Assembly (NCBI GenBank): GCA_035578155.1
Contig: JAPWDM010000004.1
Coordinates: 57,090,660 to 57,154,659, forward strand
DNA from: Brachynemurus nebulosus
Taxonomy: Eukaryota; Arthropoda; Insecta; Neuroptera; Myrmeleontidae
Length of the DNA: 64,000 bases
Direction of reading: 5' to 3'
The notes under the pieces: generated by a model
What the model saw: only the letters and a program-made list of their open reading frames with translations
Told to the model about the DNA's origin: nothing
Database searches by the model: none
Position numbers and translations under genes: made by a program
In this document: in pieces, positions 9,862 to 17,607 of the stretch
How the letters are laid out: each line of letters begins with the position of its first letter
How positions within the stretch are numbered: the stretch's first letter is position 1

Positions 9862-10343
9862 ATTTCGGTCGAACCGCACACTATTTCGGTCGAACCGCAC
9901 ACTATTTCGGTCGAACCGCACACTATTTCGGTCGAACCGCACACATTTTCGGTCGAACCGCACACATTTTCGGTTCAACCGCACACTATTTCGGTCCAAC
10001 CGCACACATTTTCGGTCGAACCGCACACTATTTCGGTCGAACCGCACACTATTTCGGTCGAACCGCACACATTTTCGGTCGAACCGCACACTATTTCGGT
10101 CGAACCGCACACTATTTCGGTCGAACCGCACACTATTTCGGTCGAACCGCACACATTTTCGGTCGAACCGCACACATTTTCGGTTCAACCGCACACTATT
10201 TCGGTCCAACCGCACACATTTTCGGTCGAACCGCACACTATTTCGGTCGAACCGCACACATTTTCGGTCCAACCGCACACTATTTCGGTCCAACCGCACA
10301 CGTTTTTGGTTGAACCGCACACTATTTCGGTCCAACCGCACTG
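9862..10343. repeat. 21-bp minisatellite with higher-order structure
   Basis: About 23 copies of a 21-bp unit, consensus TTTCGGTCGAACCGCACACTA, filling the interval between the two minus-strand blocks. Variants differ at 'actat/acatt' and 'gtcgaac/gttcaac/gtccaac'. The order of variants repeats with a period of ten units (units 2-9 match units 12-19), so a 210-bp segment was duplicated. Because 21 is divisible by three, several frames stay open on both strands. The unit contains the near-palindrome TTCGGTCGAACCG. Confidence 0.93.
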
Positions 10344-10534
10344 CATCAGTAGGTATGGGGCCACTTGGCAACGCAGTGTAATTGCCTATATTCAGGGGCA
10401 AGTATCTGAATATTGATGCTGAGTAAGTATAGTATCATCTAGCAATGAACTATATGTAAATGGTAAAATGAGTTAGTCTATTTCGGTTCGAAACACAATG
10501 GTATTTCATATAGAAATAATCTATATGTTATAGA
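10344..10534. other. Short non-coding spacer after the minisatellite
   Basis: AT-rich, no gene or clear signal seen. It lies at the 3' side of the ATPase gene. Confidence 0.5.
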
Positions 10535-11227
10535 TCAGTTTTTAATTTGAATAAAGATATCGAAATTTTTACGATACCTTCCGCTATTCAACTCACTGTC
10601 TTTATCTATAACCAAAAAGTTGAACCTTTCACGCCAACATTCATTGCAAATTTCTTTGAACTGATCGAATGACATGTCACTACCTACATGTTCTTGGAAA
10701 ACGTGTTTAATATTAGTCAAATCTTGTTTAAATAAAACTATTAAATTAGCATTATCCCTAAGTAATTGTTTTGGTATGAAACTGTACGTCTGACAAAGAT
10801 AGAAGACTGAAACATCTTTATGACGCCCCATACTGAAATATGCTCTAATATTATTTTGTTTATCCGTTGCAACATCGTCAAATATAAAAATTGAATTATT
10901 TTTTACATCTTCTGGTGCTATAACATCATCATTATTAGAAAAAGTAAAATATCCTAAACCCCTTATCGGTTTGAGAACGCGTTTCAAATACTCATACTTT
11001 GGTTGACAGAGTGATTTTGAATAGAGATAAATATTTTCAAAACTTAATCCATTCGGATGTTCTAATAAATTTAATAAAATGCTAGTCTTGCCACACCCCG
11101 AAGGACCAGAGATTATACATCTTATACTATTCGGTAATAAGGGGCCATGCTTTTTTTCAGCTAGTGTGATTGATACAAAATCCATATTTTTGATTGGCAG
11201 TTCAACATCTTGTTTTACGAAACGCAT
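10535..11227 (-). CDS. ATP: Genome-packaging ATPase (FtsK/HerA, A32-like)
   Basis: Predicted motor that loads element DNA into capsids. The 230-residue protein has Walker A GPSGCGKT at 41-48 and Walker B SIFIFDD at 112-118, followed by a YLCQTYSFIPKQLLRDNANLIVLFK segment typical of viral A32-type ATPases (sensor region with the conserved Gln at CQTY). Length is normal for the family. It is transcribed away from the plus-strand capsid block, with which it shares a 65-bp divergent promoter region. Confidence 0.93.
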   Translation of the reverse strand: MRFVKQDVELPIKNMDFVSITLAEKKHGPLLPNSIRCIISGPSGCGKTSILLNLLEHPNGLSFENIYLYSKSLCQPKYEYLKRVLKPIRGLGYFTFSNNDDVIAPEDVKNNSIFIFDDVATDKQNNIRAYFSMGRHKDVSVFYLCQTYSFIPKQLLRDNANLIVLFKQDLTNIKHVFQEHVGSDMSFDQFKEICNECWRERFNFLVIDKDSELNSGRYRKNFDIFIQIKN

Positions 11228-11292
11228 TTTTAACGCTACTGATTTATTATATAAGCGCTCAGCCTCTTATATACTTACGCGCAGTAGTCATC
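11228..11292. promoter_or_regulatory. Divergent promoter between ATPase and capsid block
   Basis: Only 65 bp separate the two ATGs. The plus strand shows CTTATATACTT at about 11265-11275 and the minus strand shows GCTTATATAATAAAT and GTATATAAGAGG, so TATA-like elements face both ways. Confidence 0.6.
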
Positions 11293-11592
11293 ATGAATCA
11301 CTACAGCGTGGATTGGCGCACCTTAGGTCTTGAATGTATACTCGTCAACAATGAATTTAATTGTTGCAGTGATCCACAAGTTACCGACAACAATGAAATT
11401 AAATGGTTTAACGATTCTGATGAACCATTGTTGTCAATAACTTTTAATCATATTGAAAAGGATGATATTATGCATCTATGTATTATAATTTCTAATTGTT
11501 GTAAAAAGAGGATTTATTTGATTGAAAGTGATCAAAATTGTAAATTAGCTGTTCATGAAATTGATTCATTTCAATTTTTCATGAATCTATAA
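11293..11592 (+). CDS. Small unknown Polinton protein, 99 aa
   Basis: Starts at an ATG 65 bp from the divergent ATPase start. Cysteine-rich (NNEFNCCSD, LCIIISNCCKKR) with alternating beta-like hydrophobic stretches and no signal peptide or membrane helix. Not recognised. The open frame, clean start after a TATA-like element and position heading the plus-strand capsid block support a real gene. Confidence 0.6.
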   Translation: MNHYSVDWRTLGLECILVNNEFNCCSDPQVTDNNEIKWFNDSDEPLLSITFNHIEKDDIMHLCIIISNCCKKRIYLIESDQNCKLAVHEIDSFQFFMNL

Positions 11593-11628
11593 ATAGCTCG
11601 AATCAAATTTTATTAGCATTCAGTTCTA
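11588..11628 (+). promoter_or_regulatory. Core promoter: TATA plus TTCAGTT initiator
   Basis: TATAAATA at 11588-11595 and TTCAGTTCTA at 11619-11628, spaced about 32 bp. If transcription starts at the A of CAGT (11622) the leader before the ATG at 11629 is only about 7 nt. The TATA overlaps the end of the upstream gene. Confidence 0.65.
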
Positions 11629-12402
11629 ATGTTACGTCACAACCGGCAACAACAACGAAGTGGTCGTGGACTTGTTAATTCATTAATTAACAAATTGCCA
11701 TTTGAACTTCACATACCTGGCTATCAGTATTGTGGACCGGGTACAAAATTACAAGAAAGATTAGCAAGAGGTGATCCGGGGATCAATAAATTAGACGAAG
11801 CTTGTAAGGCACACGATATCGCTTACTCGCAAAGTAAAAATCTCCCTGATCGACATAAGGCAGATTTAATTTTAGCAAACGCAGCCTGGGATCGAGTTAA
11901 ATCTTCAGACGCAAAATTTGGTGAAAAAGCTGCTGCGTGGGCCGTAACAAACGCAATGAAAGCTAAAGTAAAACTTGGTATGGGTGTGAACAAAAAGGCT
12001 ACACTCGGTCAAGTGCGACGAAGTGTACGCGGTACCGTTAAAAAATTAAAACGTGAACCAATTAATAATGCTGTAAAGCTTGCTCTTAAAGCGGCTAAAG
12101 TTGCAGCTAGGGGTAAAAAAATTAAAACACCACGTATTATTCCAATACCTAAAACGGGTGGTGTTCTACCACTTTTACCAATTTTTGCGGCACTTTCGGC
12201 AGCCGGTGCGCTAGCCGGGGGTGCATCAGGAATTGCGAAAGCTATTAATGATGCTAAAGCGGCACAAAAACAGTTGAATGAAAGTGAACGCCATAACCGA
12301 ACGATGGAGGCTATTGCTATACGTAATGGCCGGGGTTTGTATATAAAACCATATAGAAAAGGATTAGGATTATACTTGCAACCGTATCCAAAAAACTTAT
12401 AA
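11629..12402 (+). CDS. Capsid-associated phospholipase A2-like protein, 257 aa
   Basis: Residues 30-66 match the viral PLA2 fold seen in parvovirus/densovirus VP1: calcium-loop YCGPGT at 34-39, then ACKAHDIAY with the catalytic His62-Asp63 pair. A basic Lys/Arg/Ala-rich middle follows, a hydrophobic helix (about 178-205, LPLLPIFAALSAAGALAGGA), and a C-terminal tail carrying two copies of a G-x-G-L-Y-x-x-P-Y motif (GRGLYIKPY, GLGLYLQPY). PLA2 domains in virion proteins help break endosomal membranes; the hydrophobic helix and tail resemble membrane-lytic or core proteins of adenovirus-like particles. The role in entry is inferred from the family. The stop TAA shares its last A with the protease ATG. 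Confidence 0.85.
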   Translation: MLRHNRQQQRSGRGLVNSLINKLPFELHIPGYQYCGPGTKLQERLARGDPGINKLDEACKAHDIAYSQSKNLPDRHKADLILANAAWDRVKSSDAKFGEKAAAWAVTNAMKAKVKLGMGVNKKATLGQVRRSVRGTVKKLKREPINNAVKLALKAAKVAARGKKIKTPRIIPIPKTGGVLPLLPIFAALSAAGALAGGASGIAKAINDAKAAQKQLNESERHNRTMEAIAIRNGRGLYIKPYRKGLGLYLQPYPKNL

Positions 12403-12782
12403 TGAAATTGCCCGAGCGGGCACTAACAGATAGAGATTTACGTAAATATGCGAAATATTTACCCCATTTTCGTGGTGTATTTATGCGTGATAATTTACCC
12501 AAACGTGGACCGTGGTATAATGAATGCGGTATTTTAAATTTAGATAGTTCTACCGGACCTGGTACTCATTGGACCTGTTACTGGAAAAATGGTAATCAGG
12601 TAGATTATTTTGATAGTTTTGGTAATTTAAAACCACCGCTTGAAGTGGCTCGCTACCTCAGTGGAAACAATATTACATACAATTATAATAAATATCAAGA
12701 TTACAATTCCTATAAATGTGGTCATTTATGTTTGGAGTTTCTTTATAATAAATATTACGGTGATGGTGATAAATATTTATAA
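12402..12782 (+). CDS. PRO: Adenain-type cysteine protease, 126 aa
   Basis: Processes capsid proteins during maturation. The catalytic set of the adenovirus protease/Ulp1 clan is complete: His56 in GTHWTCYWK, Asp71 in YFDSFG, Gln99, and Cys106 in KCGHLCLEFL, with the same Gln-to-Cys spacing of seven as adenain. It is shorter than adenovirus adenain (about 200 aa), as usual for Polinton PRO. Its ATG overlaps the stop of the PLA2-like gene (taATG), suggesting coupled expression of the capsid block. Confidence 0.93.
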   Translation: MKLPERALTDRDLRKYAKYLPHFRGVFMRDNLPKRGPWYNECGILNLDSSTGPGTHWTCYWKNGNQVDYFDSFGNLKPPLEVARYLSGNNITYNYNKYQDYNSYKCGHLCLEFLYNKYYGDGDKYL

Positions 12783-13099
12783 AAGAAATCAACGCTCACG
12801 TATGTTTGTCATTTCGAAAGACGAAGTCATGGCGTTCACATTAACTTTGTCGGGAAATACTTCTATACTCACTGCACACTATTTTCCGGCAATTCAACTT
12901 AGAAATCAATATGAGTGTGCTCTATTAGATTTCCAAGTATACAATTCAATTCCTAACGTAACTGCTAAAAAATAATTTATTACATTACGGTGATAATGAT
13001 GTAATATCATTTCCTACCGGCACCTTTGAAATAGATGATTTAGCTACATATATAAACAAAACTATTTACAACAAGTATGGTAATATAATATATAACAAC

Positions 13100-14447
13100 T
13101 TCTAAAAGTGGATTATTTTACGAAAATGCACTATCTAGATCGTCCAAAGCCATGGCGGCACTTGGCTGTTGCAAACGGATTCTTTCGCAGTGTAAAACAG
13201 TTAATCATGACACCAGGTTGAAATTGTTTGATAGTATAGTCGTAACGGTTTTACTATACGCTGCAGAAATCTGGGGAATTAGATACCTTGAGGTAATAGA
13301 AAGAATTCAAACGTCTTTCTTTAAGTATCTCTACGCCTGGCCAATTAATACGCCTAATTATATAGTAAGACTCGAAAGTGGCCAAGCAAAACTTGACATT
13401 AAAGTAAAAACAATGATGATTTTATGGTGGAGAAAATTATTATTAATGAAGAATAACCGTTACCCTAAAATTATCTATCTTAGACTGAAAGATTTAAGCC
13501 AAAATTCTAATAATGCTTCGTACAATTGGGTACTTCAGCTGAAACAAGTTCTAGTTGAGCTGGGCTTTGAAAATGTGTGGGAAAATCAGTCAGCTACTAT
13601 GTTAGATAAACATATACATTTAATTTTAGAAGAATTAACAAATCAGACGCTACAGACTGACTGGTCTAGTTTACAATGTTCTTCTTACTCTGGGATATAT
13701 AAAGAGTTAAAACTTTTACCAGGAACTGAAGACTATCTAACTTATGAAGCAAAGATTGAAAAAATTAGAGTCGTAAGCCGGCTACGAATCATAAGCAATA
13801 AGTACCCGACTTTGCGCAGCAACGGAATTTACACAAAATTGGATTCAGATAATAACTGTACCATTTGCAACCTCCAGGTTCCGGATGATCTTTATCATTT
13901 TTTAATTGAGTGTCCATTGTACGAACCATTAAGATCACAATACATAAAAAAATACTTTATATGTGAAGCAATGCGTGATAACTTTCATAAAATATTATTA
14001 AATTTTAGAAACATCACACAATTAAATGATGTTTTTTATTTTGTTTCAAGTGCTCTTAAACTTAGAAGCTTTATTTTTAATGAGTAAATTTTAAGGCGAT
14101 TGATTTATCCTACACAAAGTACTAATTATTTTTAAAAATTTATTATTGTTGTTAATTAATTTTTGTTATTGTTGTTAATTAACTATTATAATTATTTTAT
14201 TGTTACTGCTGTTATTTACTGTTATTTTATATTTATTTATTTTTTTATTTACCTTTAAATTATATAGTAATATTATTTATACATGAATTTATCTATTACT
14301 CACTATCATTATTCATTAATCATTAATTCATTATATTATATGTATTTATTTGTGTATATGTACTATTCGAACTCCTTTGTAAGAGACAAAGTCTTAAACA
14401 AATAAATTTATTTATTTATTATTTATTTATTTATAATATATAACAAC
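13100..14447 (+). mobile_element. 5'-truncated LINE nested in the minor capsid gene
   Basis: The inserted segment is flanked by a perfect 16-bp duplication, TATAATATATAACAAC, at 13084-13099 and 14432-14447. It begins abruptly inside reverse-transcriptase coding sequence and ends in an ATTTATTTATTT-type tail (about 14400-14431), both hallmarks of target-primed reverse transcription. Between the ORF and the tail lie about 310 bp of AT-rich 3' UTR. Confidence 0.92.
13101..14087 (+). pseudogene. LINE reverse transcriptase C-terminal fragment
   Basis: The frame is open from the insertion junction to 14087. It covers the thumb and C-terminal domain that follow the RT catalytic core (AALGCCKRILSQCK ... 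LFDSIVVTVLLYAAEIWG) and a C-terminal Cys/His knuckle (CTICNLQVPDDLYHFLIEC). The YADD catalytic centre is absent because of 5' truncation. It is the same family as, but clearly diverged from, the fragment at 53583-54728. The clade (Jockey/CR1-like) is uncertain. Confidence 0.85.
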
Positions 14448-14881
14448 GAAAATGATAAACCATACATACATCTAAGGGCTAATAATAACACACTCAAATG
14501 CGAAATAATTAGCAATAAAGCTATTGATTTCACTAAACCTAATACAATTGGTTCACTTTTAGGGTTTACTAAACGGATATTGGAACCAAACAAACTTCAC
14601 TCATCTAATGAGCCTGTTAGTATTATGAAGGTGAATGCAATACGCATTGAATCTAATATTACGAGTAATGCTTATATGAATGGTATGCTAGCTCACACAC
14701 TTCACGAATTTTCACCTCTTGTTGCGCCAGGGTATAAAATAGTTGAGGTACCGCGAAATATAATCTATTCACCAGTAACCGTTAGAGAGTTAACATCTCT
14801 TTCGTTGAAAATTGTCGATCAAGACGGTGATTTGGTTGACTTTCGCGGTGAAACAATCACAGTACGTTTGCATTTGAGACC

Positions 14882-15073
14882 ATGTTAATTTACAATCTGG
14901 AGCAACCCGCCGCTAGGCTATATAATAGAGCGTTTTTACAGCCTGAGCTCATTCAGTTGAATACCATTAAACGTAAAGCATTTAAGCAACAGCGTATTTC
15001 ACCTGAACGTTTAGCATTTCTTGAAGCATTGGGTCACAAAGTTAAAAGAAAATGGTATACAGCGACGTATTAA
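14882..15073 (+). CDS. Small basic Polinton protein, 63 aa
   Basis: Its ATG overlaps the last codons of the minor capsid gene in another phase, and its end overlaps the first 22 nt of the major capsid gene, an arrangement typical of a compact viral gene block. The protein is basic and helical (NTIKRKAFKQQRISPERLAFLEALGHKVKRKW). Not recognised; a small DNA-binding or scaffold role would fit but is unproven. Confidence 0.6.
   Translation: MLIYNLEQPAARLYNRAFLQPELIQLNTIKRKAFKQQRISPERLAFLEALGHKVKRKWYTATY
14919..14959 (+). promoter_or_regulatory. Core promoter of the major capsid gene
   Basis: TATATAAT at 14919-14926 and ATTCAGTTGA at 14951-14960, spaced about 34 bp, lie inside the 63-aa gene and about 95 nt before the capsid ATG. 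This is the same TATA/TTCAGTT module as at 11588 and 16271. Confidence 0.55.
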
Positions 15074-16245
15074 ATATTCCTGGTGGCTCACAAATTGATG
15101 ATAGCATTACGAACTTTGAATATCATACATATGCGCCCTTTTTACGATCCTTTAAGAATAATGACGAAGTTAGAATATTAATTCAAAACCAGGACTTGTA
15201 CATTTTACCTAGTGAAAGTTTTATTTACATTGAGGGGAAAATTTTAAATAATGAAAATGCCGTTCCAGATATAAAATTGGTTAATAATTGTATTGCCTTT
15301 CTATTCGATGAAATTAGATATGAATTAAATGGGGTTGAACTTGAACGTGTTAGGTATGTTGGTCTAACATCGACATTGAAAAATTATTTATCGTTAAACG
15401 ATGATGAGAGTAAACAATTACTAAATGCTGGTTGGTCGATTGATAATGATTGTACAATAAAATTACCACAAGCCAACTTTAACTTTTGCATTCCGCTTAG
15501 AAAATTATTGGGATTCGCTGAGGATTACGGAAAAATTATGTTAAACGCAAAGCATGAATTAATTCTTATTCGTGCACGAACTGACAACGATGTAATTGTT
15601 TCAGAATCGGATTCGTTAAAATTTGAAATAAATAAACTCGAATGGCGTGTTCCACATGTAACTGTATCAGATGAAATTAAATTATCACTGCTAAAATATG
15701 TTGAAAAAGCTGAACCTATACAGATTAGTTTTAGAGCGTGGGAAACTTATATTCAACCTGCATTACCCACTACACAACAAAACACTTGGGTTGTAAAAAC
15801 AACTACACAGCTAGAAAAACCGCGATATATCATTTTCGCTTTACAGAAAAAGGATAAAAATGTTTCTAAGTTTGATCATTGTGATTTAAATAATTTCAAA
15901 GTTTACCTAAATTCACAAGTGTACCCTTATGATGATTTGAATATTAAATTTGATATTAATCAGTATGCAATACTTTATGATATGTATACCCGCTTTCAAT
16001 CCTCATACTATCATCGTTCCAATGAACCGCTCTTAAATTGGGAAAATTTTAAAACTATAGCTCCGATAGTTTTTATCGATTGCTCACATCAAAATGAGTC
16101 ACTGAAAAGCGGTTCAGTTGATGTTCGTTTAGAATTTAAATGTAATAAAGATATTCCGGCTGGTACGACAGCAATAGCCATTTTAGTTCATGATGTCATT
16201 TTCGAATACATTCCACTAACTAACCTGGTTAAAAAGTATACCTAA
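15052..16245 (+). CDS. MCP: Major capsid protein (double jelly-roll), 397 aa
   Basis: Expected shell protein of the predicted icosahedral virion. Features matching Polinton MCPs: the N-terminal YSDVLNIPGGSQIDDSITNFEYHTYAP start, the first-jelly-roll strand pair NNCIAFLFDEIRYELNG, the IPLRKLLGF loop, the second-jelly-roll region (PRYIIFALQKK ... YLNSQVYPYDDLN) and an RLEFKCNKDIPAGTTAIAILVHD C-terminal strand pair. The frame is intact. The length, somewhat under 400 residues rather than 500-600, is at the short end of the range I expect for Polinton MCPs. It follows the minor capsid and small basic genes, the usual order. Confidence 0.9.
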   Translation: MVYSDVLNIPGGSQIDDSITNFEYHTYAPFLRSFKNNDEVRILIQNQDLYILPSESFIYIEGKILNNENAVPDIKLVNNCIAFLFDEIRYELNGVELERVRYVGLTSTLKNYLSLNDDESKQLLNAGWSIDNDCTIKLPQANFNFCIPLRKLLGFAEDYGKIMLNAKHELILIRARTDNDVIVSESDSLKFEINKLEWRVPHVTVSDEIKLSLLKYVEKAEPIQISFRAWETYIQPALPTTQQNTWVVKTTTQLEKPRYIIFALQKKDKNVSKFDHCDLNNFKVYLNSQVYPYDDLNIKFDINQYAILYDMYTRFQSSYYHRSNEPLLNWENFKTIAPIVFIDCSHQNESLKSGSVDVRLEFKCNKDIPAGTTAIAILVHDVIFEYIPLTNLVKKYT

Positions 16246-16270
16246 TTACCCCCACCACTTTTAATTATTC

Positions 16271-16309
16271 TATATAAAGTTGTGGATTGTGTGAATAATT
16301 TCAGTTCTA
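16271..16309 (+). promoter_or_regulatory. Core promoter: TATATAAA plus TCAGTT initiator
   Basis: TATATAAA at 16271-16278 and TCAGTTCTA at 16301-16309, 30 bp apart, upstream of the ATG at 16325. The best of the three matching promoter modules in this element. Confidence 0.7.
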
Positions 16310-16324
16310 CGGTGGCGGTAAAAA

Positions 16325-16810
16325 ATGGCGTTTCTTGACATACAAGGCTATCAAGGAGCTAACAACGAATTTTATTTTAAAGAAGTTGGTATTGCTGCAG
16401 AAAATTCGGATGATATATTACATCTTATATTCGACGCACCGTTTGATTTCAACGAGTTGCCGAAGAAATATCAACGAGTAGCCAGTTGGCTTTACCGAAA
16501 TTGGCATGGGATACCTTGGTCGTATGGATTTATTCCATACAAAAAACTTCATACCATATTGAAACCTATATTAAAGAAGTATGATGTTATATACGTCAAG
16601 GGTGGTGAAAAGAAGAAATGGATATCAAGTTTGTTTGATAGTACCGAAAACCAGCCGTGGATTCTGAATTTGGAAGAAATATTTGATGTACCGAAGATTT
16701 CCATTCTGCGAGATGAATATTATTCAAGACGCTGTATGCTTCATTCAGATAAAATTTGTTCATTAGAAAATTGTATTCTTTTAAAAAATTTTTATATGGA
16801 AAATAAATAG
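16325..16810 (+). CDS. Right-end accessory protein, possible RNase H-fold nuclease, 161 aa
   Basis: Starts MAFLDIQGYQ, with a DxxG motif like the first acidic strand of RNase H-like nucleases, and has downstream motifs WLYRNWHGIPWSYGFIPY, IYVKGGEKKKW and a cysteine-containing tail (CMLHSDKICSLENCILLKN). I recall similar uncharacterised proteins in insect genomes and elements with the same 'DIQG ... NNEF ... HG..W..G.IPY ... YVKG.EK..W' order. Assignment as an exonuclease is inference. It has its own TATA/initiator promoter and a poly(A) signal (AATAAA at about 16866), so it is probably an independent transcript. It is the last gene before the right TIR. Confidence 0.65.
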   Translation: MAFLDIQGYQGANNEFYFKEVGIAAENSDDILHLIFDAPFDFNELPKKYQRVASWLYRNWHGIPWSYGFIPYKKLHTILKPILKKYDVIYVKGGEKKKWISSLFDSTENQPWILNLEEIFDVPKISILRDEYYSRRCMLHSDKICSLENCILLKNFYMENK

Positions 16811-17607
16811 ATTTTAAGTAATATATAGATTTAAGCAATTTAATTTTTTGTATACATATTCTATAAATAAAATTAAAAAAAAAAATTATGTGCGTTTTAT
16901 TTAATTATTACCCTGAATTCCCCTATTTTTTACAGGAAGAAGTTACTTTCGTTAACCTATAAAAGTATTGAAAAAAAATCTTATTTATTATTCTAATTGA
17001 AAAGCATATTTCATGATACACCCTGTATAAGAATACACCCGTACACATGCATTTGTATATTATAATTATATTATGTATTTGTGATGTAAGTTTTAAGATG
17101 ATATTCTATAAATTTTTTACCTCAAAACTACTATTTTATAAAAAAATTTAGCAAATCTTAATGCTGTTATAATTTTTACATTAAACAACATAGTTAAACT
17201 ATAGTATACATATTAAGAAATAATTCAAGTATTTATTGTACAGTAATATATACGAATTTATTTGCAAACATATTATTTTTTTGCTAATTAAGCAAATATT
17301 TTCCCAATGCTAATAAAAGTGATAAATTATTTTAGTTAGATTTTGTTGACATAAAGACTACAATCATTTACTAGAATTTATAAAATTAAAATTAAATAGC
17401 GATTTATTCTTTTACTATACAGGGGTGTATACATAATATACAGGTGTGTAGATATTAAGATAATTTTCATTTGATTTATAAATTATGCTGGAAATACTCA
17501 AATTTTTAAATGAGGTTTTACAATCTGATTTCAAGGTCTGCTAAAATAAACATTCAGCTAAAACAAACATTTAGATATTGGTTCTTTGTTTATTTTAAAA
17601 CTGATAA
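16811..17607. other. Non-coding right-end region of the Polinton
   Basis: AT-rich, no gene seen. It carries the poly(A) signal of the preceding gene near 16866 and ends with 'tttgtttattttaaaactg', similar to the TTTGTTTATTT phrases next to the left TIR. Confidence 0.6.

Larger units (their letters stand above)
12802..14888 (+). pseudogene. Minor capsid (penton-type) protein gene, broken
   Basis: Coding parts are 12802 (or the second ATG at 12829) to 13099 and 14448-14888. Position just before the major capsid gene, beta-rich composition and a C-terminus typical of virion proteins (FRGETITVRLHLRP) fit the Polinton minor capsid protein, a single jelly-roll penton homologue. Two lesions: the frame is lost at an A6 run at 12966-12971 (one base too many; the frame continues open in the next phase), and a LINE fragment is inserted at 13100, duplicating 16 bp. 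Both halves otherwise stay open in one consistent phase, so the damage is recent. This copy could form particles only with help from another element. The A-run shift could also be an assembly error. Confidence 0.78.

Noticed and set aside
9862..10343. Regular repeat array reminiscent of CRISPR
   Set aside because: Units are contiguous with no unique spacers, and the context is a eukaryotic transposon.
9678..10401. Long repetitive open frames on both strands (FGRTAHY and VRFDRNS repeats)
   Set aside because: They are a by-product of a 21-bp (3 x 7) minisatellite that keeps several frames open; the plus-strand one also overlaps the start of the 326-aa gene antisense.
14580..14888. Stand-alone 102-codon gene after the LINE
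   Set aside because: It lacks an ATG and is the continuous 3' part of the interrupted minor capsid gene, which is open from 14448.
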